From assembly GCF_900095185.1 (NCBI RefSeq), contig NZ_LT606948.1, positions 761,823-825,822 of the forward strand: a DNA stretch of 64,000 nt, in the 5' to 3' direction. This DNA comes from Polynucleobacter necessarius. GTDB taxonomy: Bacteria > Pseudomonadota > Gammaproteobacteria > Burkholderiales > Burkholderiaceae. Shown piece after piece: positions 51,743 to 61,184 of the stretch (positions within the stretch are counted from its first letter, which is position 1; the number at the start of each line of letters is the position of its first letter). The position numbers were made by a program, and so were the translations under genes. Below the pieces are notes generated by a model. It was not told the DNA's origin and made no database searches. It was given only the letters and a program-made list of their open reading frames with translations.

Positions 51743-52039
51743 ATGCTGCAATTTGAGAGAAAGATGGGCTGCACCAGTCAAGATTTGTTACGGTGGTTGC
51801 TACTAGCTCTTGGCGACCTCTATTTACATACCAGTCTGGTAATAGATGGCATGGCCTATTTAATAGCAGAAAATTCACAGCTACAAATTGAAGCGTTTGA
51901 GCGGTCTGTATGAAAAATTGCTCTTTTAGAGATTCCAGTGCTTGGAGTGAGGCTTGAGTTTTCGTCGGGCTGGACTAGTGCTGACTGTCTGGCTGTTTTA
52001 AATCGATTTGATCTTTATACTTGTAGGGGTGGCGGCTAA
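51743..52039 (+). pseudogene. unknown small protein at the end of the aldehyde oxidoreductase operon
   Basis: A 99-codon frame from ATG 51743 to TAA 52037-52039 begins MLQFERKMGCTSQDLLRW, contains LALGDLYLHTSLVIDG, and ends near VLNRFDLYTCRGGG. It is interrupted by one TGA at 51911-51913, after AFERSV. I do not recognise a family. The C-terminal Gly-Gly-Gly and the position after a MoaD-like gene suggest a link to cofactor maturation, but that is a guess. Four bases of spacing or less to the previous gene indicate one transcript. Confidence 0.55.
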
Positions 52040-52072
52040 CCATGGCCCCTAACTTATTTTTTGATGTCATAT

Positions 52073-53308
52073 ATGACAGTGAACTTACCCATTCCCCAAA
52101 AAGCCGCACTCAAACCAGTAAAAGGTTTTGAGATGGGTATCGCCGAAGCTGGAATTAAGAAGGCGAATCGCAAGGACTTGCTCGTGATGACTCTAGTGCC
52201 TGGTTCTCAGGTTGCCGGGGTTTTTACCCTAAATCGTTTTTGTGCTGCTCCTGTCCAGATTTGTCGTGAGCATTTGTCGCAGGACGGCCGTCATGAAGAA
52301 ATTCGGGCTCTAGTAGTAAATACCGGCAATGCAAATGCTGGCACAGGCGAAACTGGTATGAAGCATGCCTTAGAAACATGTGCGGCCTTGGCAAAGGAGT
52401 TGAAAATTAAGTCAGAGCAAATCTTGCCATTTTCAACGGGAGTCATTCTAGAGTCCCTTCCGATTGAAAAAATTATTAGCGCCTTGCCAAAGGCGATTGC
52501 TAACCTAGGCGAAGATCATTGGTTTGATGCGGCTGAGGCAATCATGACTACGGATACTCAGCCTAAGGCTACCTCGATGACTGTTCAAGCTGTCGAAGGG
52601 TCTGTGACGATCACTGGGATCTGTAAAGGTGCCGGCATGATTCATCCGAATATGGCAACGATGCTGGGCTTCATTGCAACCGATGCTGAATTCGCTCCCG
52701 GTCTGTTGGGTAAGCTGACTCAAGAGGTTGCTGATCTCTCGTTTAATGCCATCACGATTGATGGAGATACCTCTACAAATGACTCTTTCATCATCATGGC
52801 GACAGGTCAGTCGCCAGTGCAGATTAAATCTGTCAATGATCCTAACTATGGAATTTTGCGTGATGCATTCATTTCGTTGGCTAGAAAGTTAGCACAGATG
52901 ATTGTGCGCGATGGTGAAGGCGCAACTAAGTTTATGACGATTGAGGTGCTTGGCGGAAAAAATGCTGAAGAGTGTCGCTTAGTCGCTAAGGCTGTCGCTC
53001 ATTCCCCTTTAGTCAAGACAGCATTTTTTGCTAGTGACCCTAATTTGGGTCGTATTCTTGCAGCAATTGGTTATGCTGGTATAGCTGATTTAGATGTAAA
53101 TCGTGTCCAGATGTGGTTGGGGGACGTTTGGGTCGCCAAAGATGGTGGTCGCAACCCAGACTACAAGGAGTCAGATGGTCAGTGCGTGATGCAGGCATCT
53201 GAAATCACCGTAAAGATTGAGTTGGGTCGCGGCAACGCGGCACAAACTATGTGGACCTGTGATCTATCTCACGACTATGTATCTATTAATGCAGATTACC
53301 GCTCTTAA
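52073..53308 (+). CDS. argJ: bifunctional ornithine acetyltransferase / N-acetylglutamate synthase
   Basis: ArgJ recycles the acetyl group between N-acetylornithine and glutamate in arginine synthesis. I start at 52073 ([10 protein letters not shown]); an ATG three codons earlier is possible. The 411-residue precursor has the self-cleavage and nucleophile motif [15 protein letters not shown], where cleavage occurs before T196, plus NTGNANAGTG and [19 protein letters not shown]. Intact, so arginine synthesis appears to be retained. Confidence 0.95.
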   Translation: MTVNLPIPQKAALKPVKGFEMGIAEAGIKKANRKDLLVMTLVPGSQVAGVFTLNRFCAAPVQICREHLSQDGRHEEIRALVVNTGNANAGTGETGMKHALETCAALAKELKIKSEQILPFSTGVILESLPIEKIISALPKAIANLGEDHWFDAAEAIMTTDTQPKATSMTVQAVEGSVTITGICKGAGMIHPNMATMLGFIATDAEFAPGLLGKLTQEVADLSFNAITIDGDTSTNDSFIIMATGQSPVQIKSVNDPNYGILRDAFISLARKLAQMIVRDGEGATKFMTIEVLGGKNAEECRLVAKAVAHSPLVKTAFFASDPNLGRILAAIGYAGIADLDVNRVQMWLGDVWVAKDGGRNPDYKESDGQCVMQASEITVKIELGRGNAAQTMWTCDLSHDYVSINADYRS

Positions 53309-53323
53309 AAGATTGTCCCGAAT

Positions 53324-54196
53324 ATGAATGAAAAACTAGACCGTCTTTTAGACCATCTCGATACTTTTTTACCGAAACCCATAACTGAAGCTCAATGGAA
53401 ATCCTCAACTGCATTTAGGTGGCGTCGTCGCGATGGTATTTTTGGCAGCATTGGTTTTTTGCAACCAGTAAAGCACGTTTCTGATATATCGTTTGATGAT
53501 CTGCAAAACATTGATCGCCAGCGTGATGCGATTCGTGGCAACACCAAAAACTTTATCCTTAAAAAGCCAGCAAATAATATCTTGTTAACTGGTGCTAGGG
53601 GAACAGGAAAATCCTCTTTGATGAAGGCGAGCTTGCATGAATTTGCTGGCCAGGGATTACGTTTGATTGAGGTTGAAAAAGAGCATTTGGCAGATTTAGC
53701 CGACATTACTGAGCTTGTGGCTGAGAGGCCAGAGCGTTTCATTATTTTTTGCGATGACCTTTCATTTGAGGAGGGTGAATCAGGCTATAAAGCCATGAAA
53801 TCAGCTTTAGATGGCTCTGTTTCTGCCCAAGTGGAGAATATTTTGATTTATGCCACCTCCAACCGACGTCATTTGTTACCTGAATACATGAAAGATAACG
53901 AGAGTTATATTCATAGTGATGATGGTGAAATTCATCCAGGTGAAGTAGTTGAAGAAAAAATTTCTTTATCCGAGCGCTTTGGTCTTTGGTTGTCTTTTTA
54001 TCCTCCTAAGCAGGATGAATATTTAGCAATCGTCGCCCATTGGTTGCAACACTTTGGTTTAAACACCCAGCAAATTGAGGCAGCACGCTCAGAGGCATTG
54101 GTTTGGGCATTAGAGCGCGGCTCACGCTCTGGACGTGTTGCCTGGCAATTTGCTAAACATTGGGCTGGATCGCATGCTTACACTATCTTTGCATGA
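53324..54196 (+). CDS. DUF815 AAA-type ATPase
   Basis: DUF815 proteins are P-loop AAA ATPases of unknown role, usually found in this argJ-zapD neighbourhood. The 290-residue protein has Walker A GARGTGKSS at 90-98, Walker B FIIFCDDLSFE and a sensor-like IYATSNRRHLLPEYM. Full length. The stop overlaps the NUDIX remnant (ATGA). The biochemical function is not known. Confidence 0.9.
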   Translation: MNEKLDRLLDHLDTFLPKPITEAQWKSSTAFRWRRRDGIFGSIGFLQPVKHVSDISFDDLQNIDRQRDAIRGNTKNFILKKPANNILLTGARGTGKSSLMKASLHEFAGQGLRLIEVEKEHLADLADITELVAERPERFIIFCDDLSFEEGESGYKAMKSALDGSVSAQVENILIYATSNRRHLLPEYMKDNESYIHSDDGEIHPGEVVEEKISLSERFGLWLSFYPPKQDEYLAIVAHWLQHFGLNTQQIEAARSEALVWALERGSRSGRVAWQFAKHWAGSHAYTIFA

Positions 54197-54612
54197 TTGA
54201 AACCCAGCGTCCAATCACTGTTGATGCTGCTGGAATATTGATTGATTCTGAAGGGCGATATCTTTTAGGGTAAAGATCTGAAGGTAAGCCTTATGGAGGC
54301 TACTGCGAAGTGCCTGATGGAAAAGTTGAAAAAGGGGAGGCCGTTTTTCAGGCCCTGCACCGCGAATTACAAGAAGAACTCGGTATTGATCTTCACTCAA
54401 GTGAAGAGTTAACGGTTCTAGAGCACGCTTACCCCCATGCATTTGTGCGTCTTTATGTCAGCATCATTCGAGATTGGTCTGGAACTCCAACGGGTTGCGA
54501 AGGGCAAGCATTATCTTGGGAGGATATTGCCGCTGAATCACCAAGTGTTGAACCTTTATTGGCCCCGGCTGCCTGGCCAATGCTGGAGCGCCTCAGAAGG
54601 GCTTTATCTTAA
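54193..54612 (+). pseudogene. NUDIX hydrolase (MutT-like) with a nonsense codon
   Basis: NUDIX enzymes hydrolyse nucleoside diphosphates linked to other moieties; MutT-like ones remove oxidised dGTP. The frame from ATG 54193 (overlapping the DUF815 stop) reads ITVDAAGILIDSEGRYLLG and meets TAA at 54271-54273, where relatives have Gln. It then continues in frame with RSEGKPYGGYCEVPDG, the complete NUDIX box GKVEKGEAVFQALHRELQEE and a normal C-terminus. The usual YWE-PGG is YCEVPDG, so Trp and Gly have also changed. A start after the stop would lack the first beta strands. Confidence 0.85.
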
Positions 54613-55361
54613 AGCTGGCAGAGAGTTAATTTGAATGGCACATCGGCATTTACTAGCTGTGCTTTTTTGTCGCGCTCTGACTTTAAGAAGCGAACAGATA
54701 ACAAATACTTGTTGGCACTAATTTCTGAAAATAAGGTGTCATCTTCAACGGCTATTCGCATGAGTTGATATACCTTACCAGACGGTGCTTGCTGAAAAGA
54801 TCCGTTGTGCGCAACGACATCTTTAGCTTCACCAGACTGGCGAAGTAGGTGTAAAAATAATTGAGATGCTTCATGCCATGGCAAGAGTGGTCTGATATAT
54901 TTTTCCAGTAGCTCGCGACGCTCTGACGTGGGGCTACTTTTCCATGCGTGATAGCTTGGTAAATCAATAGGGCTCGTTCCACCTGGAATATTTAGGCGAG
55001 TACGAATTGCATTTAGCCACTCGTTTTCAGTAAAGACAGCATTTGGTCTGCCTGCAGACTGATTGATGCTGCTTGCAACAGTATCAATTTCAGAAAGGGT
55101 TTGTGAGAGCGCCTCTTGGTCTACTTTTTGCGACGACTTTAATCCGTTTAGCGCATATTTTTGACGTTCAAATTCTTTTAGAAGCAACGACTTGATATCA
55201 CCGCGAGCACCAATATCTCCAAGATCAAACAAAATGGAAATAGCATTGTGATGTAACTCGGGATCATCCGAGCGAACAAAGTGATTGAAACGGGCGAACA
55301 AATACTCTAGTCGAAGCATGCTTCGAACTAATTCATTGAAAGGGTATTCGTAGACAATCAC
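54609..55361 (-). CDS. zapD: cell division protein ZapD
   Basis: ZapD (YacF, DUF1342) bundles FtsZ filaments and stabilises the Z ring. The 250-residue protein has the family start YEYPFNELVRSMLRLEYLF, then HHNAISILFDLGDIGARGD and DLPSYHAWK. It overlaps the convergent NUDIX remnant by 4 bases and follows coaE by 11. Its retention fits the complete division cluster upstream. Confidence 0.93.
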   Translation of the reverse strand: MIVYEYPFNELVRSMLRLEYLFARFNHFVRSDDPELHHNAISILFDLGDIGARGDIKSLLLKEFERQKYALNGLKSSQKVDQEALSQTLSEIDTVASSINQSAGRPNAVFTENEWLNAIRTRLNIPGGTSPIDLPSYHAWKSSPTSERRELLEKYIRPLLPWHEASQLFLHLLRQSGEAKDVVAHNGSFQQAPSGKVYQLMRIAVEDDTLFSEISANKYLLSVRFLKSERDKKAQLVNADVPFKLTLCQL

Positions 55362-55372
55362 AAGCCCATATT

Positions 55373-56059
55373 CTATGACGAACTGAGGCGATCTTTGCCA
55401 ATCTGTAAGAATTTTTGGTGCAACTGGGGTGCTTCTGCCTGCAACTGTTGAAGAGTTCCCTGGTTTTCAATGATGAAATCTGCACTCTTCAGGCGCTCAT
55501 TTCTGTTGGCTTGGGCTTCTAGAATTTTTTCCACCTCATTTCGGGGTAAATTGCTGCGGTGCATCACCCGCTCAATCTGAGTCTCCTTTAGGCAGTCTAC
55601 TACAACTAAGTAATCAATCAATTGCCTCCAATTACCCGATTCAATCAATAAGGGAACGGCAAAAACTACATAAGGGACATGCTTTCGAAGCAGTCTCTGG
55701 GCTTGTCGGGCAGATTCTATCCGAATCAAGGGGTGAGTGATAGCCTCTAATCGTTTTCTAGCTTCAGGGTTGGCAAACACTAAGTGCCGCATTTTGCTTC
55801 TATCTAGAGCCCCAACGGGGTCAAGAAAGTCTGAGCCAAACTGCTTTTTAATCAAGGGTACTGCGACTCCATTGGGAGAGGTAATCTGGTGAGCAATCTG
55901 GTCGGTATCGACTACACCCGCCCCAAATTGAGCGAGCATGTCACTGACAGCGGTTTTGCCTGAGCCAACCCCTCCTGTAAGGCCAATGAAAGGGGCGCCC
56001 CCCTTTAATGAATCTAAGCTGGGTTGTTGATGGAGGGAGTTTGCAGGATCTGTGGCCAT
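55373..56059 (-). CDS. coaE: dephospho-CoA kinase
   Basis: CoaE phosphorylates dephospho-CoA in the last step of CoA synthesis. The 228-residue protein has the P-loop GLTGGVGSGKT at 26-36, DTDQIAH and the LIDYLVVVDC strand. The start lies 46 bases inside pilD, giving about 20 extra N-terminal residues compared with typical CoaE; no other ATG is available before the P-loop. Intact even though the pil genes upstream are decaying. Confidence 0.94.
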   Translation of the reverse strand: MATDPANSLHQQPSLDSLKGGAPFIGLTGGVGSGKTAVSDMLAQFGAGVVDTDQIAHQITSPNGVAVPLIKKQFGSDFLDPVGALDRSKMRHLVFANPEARKRLEAITHPLIRIESARQAQRLLRKHVPYVVFAVPLLIESGNWRQLIDYLVVVDCLKETQIERVMHRSNLPRNEVEKILEAQANRNERLKSADFIIENQGTLQQLQAEAPQLHQKFLQIGKDRLSSS

Positions 56060-56514
56060 AACAACTCAATGATGCCAGCAATGGCAAGAAATGGTCCAAA
56101 TGGAAAGACTGAATAATGATTGTGTTTCTTCTGTTGCAACCAAATAAAACCCCCAATTAGCCCTGTTATAGATGCTATAAACAGAATGCTGGGTAATGCA
56201 GACCAGCCGAACCATGTACCTAATGCTGCTAATAGTTTGGCGTCACCCATACCGATACCATCCTGTTTTTTAAAAGTTCGATAAAGACAATTGACAGCCC
56301 AAAGACTCACGTAGCCCAGAATCATTCCAATAACTGCGTCCTTAAAGGCGGCAAATCCCTGACTGATAAGACCGTTAAACAGTAGTCCAAAGAAAATGAG
56401 CGGTAGGGTAATGGCGTCTGGTAATCGGAAAGTGCGCAAATCAATATAAGCCAAATAGATTAACGAGGCTATTAAGAAAATGCTGACCCAATCCAAAAAA
56501 GCAATGGTACCCAT
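56014..56514 (-). CDS. pilD: prepilin peptidase PilD, lacking the N-terminal zinc module
   Basis: PilD cleaves and methylates type IV prepilins in the inner membrane. The 166-residue protein has the catalytic-domain aspartate motifs IDLRTFRLPDAITLPL and GMGDAKLLAALG, and about six spans. Standard PilD is 250-290 residues and begins with a cytoplasmic region carrying CxxC pairs; that part is absent. The ATG is 3 bases after the pilC stop, so the truncation could be native or the result of a deletion at the junction. With pilC and pilB dead, it probably has no substrate-secretion partner left here. Confidence 0.7.
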   Translation of the reverse strand: MGTIAFLDWVSIFLIASLIYLAYIDLRTFRLPDAITLPLIFFGLLFNGLISQGFAAFKDAVIGMILGYVSLWAVNCLYRTFKKQDGIGMGDAKLLAALGTWFGWSALPSILFIASITGLIGGFIWLQQKKHNHYSVFPFGPFLAIAGIIELLWPQILQTPSINNPA

Positions 56515-56517
56515 TAA

Positions 56518-57114
56518 ATAATCTGCCCTAGGTTAAAGATAGGAAGATATAGGATTATGACTAGACTTCCAATGATGAGTCCAACGATGATTATCAATAG
56601 GGGCTCCAAGCGTTGACTTAAATGGCTCAGTCGATTGCTTAGTTGGGAACCTAGGATCGAGGATCGTCTTTTTAACATCTCAGCAAGGGCGCCACTCTCA
56701 GGGGCGATTCTTAAAAGCTGCAGAGTTTCCAGATTAAAAAGCAGTTGTTTTGAATCGGCCTTATAGATTGCATCCTCCAGTGATGAGCCTCGGGTTAGGT
56801 GCTTAAATATTTCTGCACTGAAATCATGACTAAGCTAGTGGTTAGATAAGCCAGTGGTTAGATGATTGGGCGGTGACTTTCAGGGCATCTGGGAGTGGCA
56901 ATCCAGATTTCAGAAGGTGACCTAATGTCCTGCAGTAAGTAAGAGACGCGAACCTGAGGAGCTGACCAAGGGCTGGTATGGAGCAGCTCAATCGATCGCA
57001 GAATCTTTGTAACCTTGAAAACTTGAGCCATAGAAGTGGTAAGCCTGACTCTAAAAGAGTTAAGAGTTGTTCTGGAAAATGCAGTTGATCTTGCTTACTA
57101 AGTATTAATGCCAT
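56518..57114 (-). pseudogene. pilC: type IV pilus platform protein PilC remnant
   Basis: PilC is the inner-membrane platform on which PilB drives pilus assembly. From the ATG at 57114 the frame reads QLHFPEQLLTLLESGLPLL and then jumps to FASLTYCRTLGHLLKSGLP, so roughly 100 or more residues between the two halves of the repeat are missing. A 16-base tandem duplication at 56832-56863 then brings a stop. The C-terminal half (FSAEIFKHLTRGSSLEDA through VIILYLPIFNLGQII) continues in another frame to 56518. Total length is about half the normal gene. Confidence 0.82.
56832..56863. repeat. 16-base tandem duplication in pilC
   Basis: AAGCTAGTGGTTAGAT (56832-56847) is followed directly by AAGCCAGTGGTTAGAT (56848-56863), one mismatch apart. 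Sixteen bases are not a multiple of three, so the duplication shifts the pilC frame. Confidence 0.8.
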
Positions 57115-58168
57115 TCCCCAACTTCAGGGTTCAGGGATGCTTGATTGATGAGGCCCGCTTGTATATGAGTCAATCCAGCCTTGTACATGTTGAGTTGAGA
57201 AAGCGCTGACCCAAATAGATGATCTCTGCTTAAGACTTCGTGAGCGCCAATACGCCCAAAGTAGCCGCTTCCCTTGCAGCTGGGACCTGTCGATGAATTG
57301 TTAGTTTCAAGGCGCTGCTGCGGGCAAGTCCTGCGGATTAAGCGTTGTGAGCTTACACTCAAAAGGTAGGATTCAAGAGATTCATGATCTATCCTTAAAT
57401 TTTTAAGTCTAGACAGTGCCCCATGAGCGCTGCGCGTATGTAGAGTACTCAAAACCAGATGCCCTGTTTGGGCTGCTTGAATTGCTAGTTGTGCTGTGGG
57501 AGCGTCTCGTATTTCTCCGATCATCATGACATCATGGTCTTGTCTAAGAAGGGCAAGAATAATGGTTGGGAAGTCTAGGCCTGCACGCGGGTGATAGGCC
57601 ACTTGATTGACTCCTGCTAAACAAATTTCAATAGGATCCTCGATAGAGCAAAGATTACGATGTAGTTGATTTAGGTATCTCAGGCAACTATAGAGGGTGC
57701 GAGTTTTTCCGCTACCTGTTGGTCCCGTTACAAGAAAAAGACTATGTGGTTGGGCTAGAGCTTTTTAAATAATTTCAAGTTGCTCAGTAAGTAGGCTAAG
57801 CTCCTCCAATTGAAGGTCTTCAATGCGGCTAGGCAAAATTCTGATGCCTGCCTTTTCTCCATAAAGGGTTGGAAGTATGGACACGCGACAATCTATATTG
57901 GGCTTGGAGAAGTTGTGACCTATTGAGAGGCGTCCATCCTGAGGAAGGCGCTTCTCTGCGATATTTAATCGGGCCAATACCTTGATACGGGTAATCAGAC
58001 GATCGTGATCTTCAATAGGGGTGCAAGTAGGCTATCTACACGGAAGCGGACTAGCGTGGCTTGAGAGCCTGCCTCGATGTGGATATCGCTCGCTCTGGCA
58101 TTAAGGGCATGTGTAGCGATTTCATACCAAGTGCGAATAATGAGCGAATCATCTGGTGCAATACTCAA
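57105..58168 (-). pseudogene. pilB: type IV pilus assembly ATPase PilB remnant
   Basis: PilB powers pilus extension. Reading from about 58168: SLIIRTWYEIATHALNARA then SDIHIEAGSQATLVRFRVD, a shift near 58017, RLNIAEKRLPQDGRLSIG, then TAA at 57765-57767. The same frame carries on with Walker A GPTGSGKT, IEDPIE and GEIRDAPTAQLAIQAAQTGH, LSTLHT, and the tail Cys pair region CKGSGYFGRIGAHEVL to 57105. The first start is a TTG overlapping the upstream CBS gene stop, and the usual N-terminal domain is missing. One frameshift plus one nonsense codon at minimum. Confidence 0.85.
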
Positions 58169-59444
58169 TCTTGTGCTTGAACTATTATGGGGCGATAGAG
58201 CTTGACCGTTTTTACACCATGCTCATCAAACTGCACTATTTCCATGACAATTCCGGCAATACGAATGCTCACATCGTGAGCTGGGATGGCCTCGAGTTTT
58301 TCGAGGATGAGACCATTTAATGTCCGCGGTCCATTGCATGGAAGATTGAGGGTGAGCAATCGATGCAGATCCCGTAAAGATTCGCCACCAGATGGTAAAT
58401 ACATAGCATCTGCAAGCCAGCGTGGATCGGTCGAAAGGTTAGAGAATGAGGTAGTGTATTCATCAATACGCTCTTTGACGATATCTTCAAAAGTTACCAG
58501 ACCTAGCGCTTCACCATATTCATTTACAACCAACCTCAGGCGTTGTTGGTTGTCTTGAAAAAATTGCATTTGTGGTAATACTGGGGTGCCACTTGGAATA
58601 AAGTAAGGTTCATTTAGTAAAGAACGAAAGTCTTGGTGCTTTAAGTCAGCATCACCCAGTAATGACAAGGTCTTTTTAACCGAAAGGATCCGCACGATCC
58701 TTTCGGAGTCACCATCGCAGACGGGTAATTTGTTGTGATAGCAGGTTTCTAGTTGTTGAACTACCTCGTCAATCGGTCTTGAGAGGTCGAGCGCCTCAAT
58801 CTTGGACCTATGGGTCATGACGTCATTTACAGTGATGCTCTCTAGATTAAATAGGTTTAACAGAATGTTGCGGTGATGATTAGAGGCAAATCGGTTTGAA
58901 AGGCTACGCAATTTTTCTTTGCTCATAGCTCTGCTATCAGAAGAGGACTGCAGACCCAGTACCCTCATAAGACCCGAAAAAAAGCTCTTAATAAACCAAA
59001 GTAATGGTTTCAATACAAATATGCGAGGCAAAATCAACCAACCAACATTGGCGGCAATCTTTTTAGGAAATGCGGCACCTATTACTTTTGGGGTAATTTT
59101 GCTAAAGATGATGATGAGTAGCGCAACTATGAGTGTTGCAATTGAGAGTACTAAGCCACTATCACCGAAAATATGTAGCGCGATTCCAGTGACCGGAATT
59201 GGTCATATGGTATTGATGAGATTATTAGAAATCAGTAGCACTGATAGCAAGGAATCAATGCGCTTAAGTAGTCTTTCGGCAGTGTTGCCCCAGCGTTACT
59301 ACCATTTGCCATAGCACGGAGGCGATGGCGATTGGAGGAGAGCATACTGGTTTCAGCCATCGAGAAAAATCCCGATAGTGCGCGTAACAATAGGACTAGA
59401 GCAACTTGACGATAAAACGGCTAATCGTCAAAAAAGGCGTCCAT
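58165..59444 (-). pseudogene. CNNM/CorC-type membrane protein with CBS domains, broken N-terminus
   Basis: This family (DUF21, two CBS domains, CorC/HlyC domain) is linked to divalent cation export. From 59444: MDAFFDD then TAG at codon 8 (59421-59423), PFYRQVALVLLL and ALSGFFSMAETSMLSSNR, a frameshift near 59285, RLLKRIDSLLSVLLISNN, a TGA at 59203-59205, then the rest of the membrane domain. From 59037 the CBS pair (VNDVMTHRSKIEALDL, VNEYGEALGLVTFEDIV) and the CorC domain are uninterrupted to 58165. The soluble part could be translated alone but would lack the transport domain. Downstream pil genes overlap its stop. Confidence 0.83.
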
Positions 59445-59562
59445 ACATTCTGCCTAAAAAAAGTAAGGATGAGTCAATATAGCAAAGTGCCATTTGACAA
59501 GCTAGGGACAGAGAAGAAAGAGCCGTCCGCTTCCCTGCTTAATTGTGTGAGAATGAATCCTT

Positions 59563-60075
59563 ATGAAGCCATCTGAAAAGCAAATAAGCGCGAATAGTCC
59601 TAACTACTATGTTGTTGCAGCGCCTTTTGGCCGACTGGGAATTTTGACTGAGCTAGTGGATGGTAGTTTGATGCTGACAAAAATCGACTACTTACCAGCA
59701 GGCGTAGCCTTGATTGCCCCGCAAAATCAACTGGCCAAAGAAGTTGCAAAACAGTGCAGGGCCTATTTTAAGGACCCTAGTTGCCAATTTGATCTACCGA
59801 TTAAGCCTGCTGGTACGGAGCACCAAAAAAAAGTGTGGGCTAGCATTCAAAATATACCGGTTGGCAAAACCAAAACTTATGGAGAGGTAGCCAAGCAAAT
59901 TAAGAGTGGGGCGCGGGCAGTCGGGACGGCATGTGGTGCCAATCCCTATCCATTAATTGCTCCCTGTCATCGAGTCGTTTCTGCTCAGGGACTTGGGGGG
60001 TTTATGAAAGAAAACTCCCCAGGTTTATATCGCCAAATTAAGATGTGGTTGCTTAGGCATGAAGGGGCAATTTGA
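59563..60075 (+). CDS. ogt: O6-methylguanine-DNA methyltransferase
   Basis: Ogt removes alkyl groups from O6-guanine by irreversible transfer to a Cys. The 170-residue protein has a degenerate N-terminal ribonuclease-like domain and the active site PCHRVV at 134-139 (C135), preceded by ARAVGTACGANPYPLI. The usual recognition segment has GNNP; here it is GANP, so one Asn is replaced. It stands alone and is convergent with the squalene synthase gene. Confidence 0.92.
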   Translation: MKPSEKQISANSPNYYVVAAPFGRLGILTELVDGSLMLTKIDYLPAGVALIAPQNQLAKEVAKQCRAYFKDPSCQFDLPIKPAGTEHQKKVWASIQNIPVGKTKTYGEVAKQIKSGARAVGTACGANPYPLIAPCHRVVSAQGLGGFMKENSPGLYRQIKMWLLRHEGAI

Positions 60076-60093
60076 AATTGCTTATGTAATTGC

Positions 60094-61068
60094 TTACTTT
60101 GCCAACAGTCTGCTATTGAAATAAAAGAAAGCTTTCATAAGAAGATCACTTGTAACGGCAATGTTTGTGAATGCATAAAACTTCATTACTGTATTTTTAG
60201 AGAGCTTCACTTCATTTTTATCATGAAATTCTGTCCGATTAGCAATCCTAGAAAGAGTCATTACTGCCAAGCCAAAGGTTAAAAAGCAAAAACGTCTCAT
60301 GCCTCGCTCCCGCTTGGGAATTAATAGAATATAGGTCATGGAGTCTTCTAGCTTTTGGTATGCAATATTCAAAAGCTCTGTCTGACTGACGTTGACCGGT
60401 TTCCAGGATACTCCGCGCGTCTTATCTTCGGGCGCATCTTTCAAAATATTGGTCATTTGCAAAGCTTGTCCGAAAGCAATGGCTAACTTTTCATGACCGA
60501 TAAACTTTCTTTCACAGGCACGAGAATGATTACCAAAAATAGTAGTTAGAAGTTCGCCCACGACTCCAGCAACTACATAACAATATTTTTCAAACTCTGC
60601 AAGGCCGTTCAGGCCTTCACGATTTTGCTTTGCATGGAAATAAGACATTCCTTCAGACATGATGGAAACACAACGACTTACTGCTTTCTGATCACTCTGT
60701 GAGCAAGTATGCAAAATCCGCAAAACGGTAGGTGTGTGAGAAATGAGATCTAGCTCGTCCTGATTGCCGTAATTTTTTAAGGTCTCTAGACAGGCTTGCA
60801 CAAATATTTCAACAGGTGCTTTTTCTAGAACTGCATTTAAAAAGAGCGCTGAAAGTGATTGTTTAGTCTCTGCGCTGATATCGGCTGCATCTTCAATGGT
60901 GTCGATAATGCGGCAGAGAAGGTAGGTGTTGCCCACTACCTTTTCAATATTGGGCGGTAAAAGCGGGATCGTGAGGGCAAAAGTCCGTGATACAGAACTC
61001 AGAATGGCTTTTTGGTAAGCCAGATCTGCAGACGGATTTAAATTGGGGGCTTGCATGGATGCTTTCAC
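60094..61068 (-). CDS. squalene/phytoene synthase family protein
   Basis: These enzymes join two prenyl diphosphates head to head, giving squalene or phytoene. The 324-residue protein has the first Asp-rich motif DTIED at 56-60. The second is ALQMTNILKDAPEDKTRG near 201-218, with D210 and D214 in place. YCYVVAGVVGELLT, in the middle helix, is more like squalene synthases than CrtB. Product and pathway cannot be told from this window; no other hopanoid or carotenoid gene is nearby, although a polyprenyl diphosphate synthase lies at the right edge. Intact. Confidence 0.82.
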   Translation of the reverse strand: MKASMQAPNLNPSADLAYQKAILSSVSRTFALTIPLLPPNIEKVVGNTYLLCRIIDTIEDAADISAETKQSLSALFLNAVLEKAPVEIFVQACLETLKNYGNQDELDLISHTPTVLRILHTCSQSDQKAVSRCVSIMSEGMSYFHAKQNREGLNGLAEFEKYCYVVAGVVGELLTTIFGNHSRACERKFIGHEKLAIAFGQALQMTNILKDAPEDKTRGVSWKPVNVSQTELLNIAYQKLEDSMTYILLIPKRERGMRRFCFLTFGLAVMTLSRIANRTEFHDKNEVKLSKNTVMKFYAFTNIAVTSDLLMKAFFYFNSRLLAK

Positions 61069-61184
61069 GGGTCAATTATCTCAGAGCATCATCTTTTATG
61101 CGGCACTCCCGATGGGTAATTCTGCTATCTGTCAAAAGTGACAAGGCCATATGATTTCATCAATTTCAGAAGGCGGCTTTAGGC

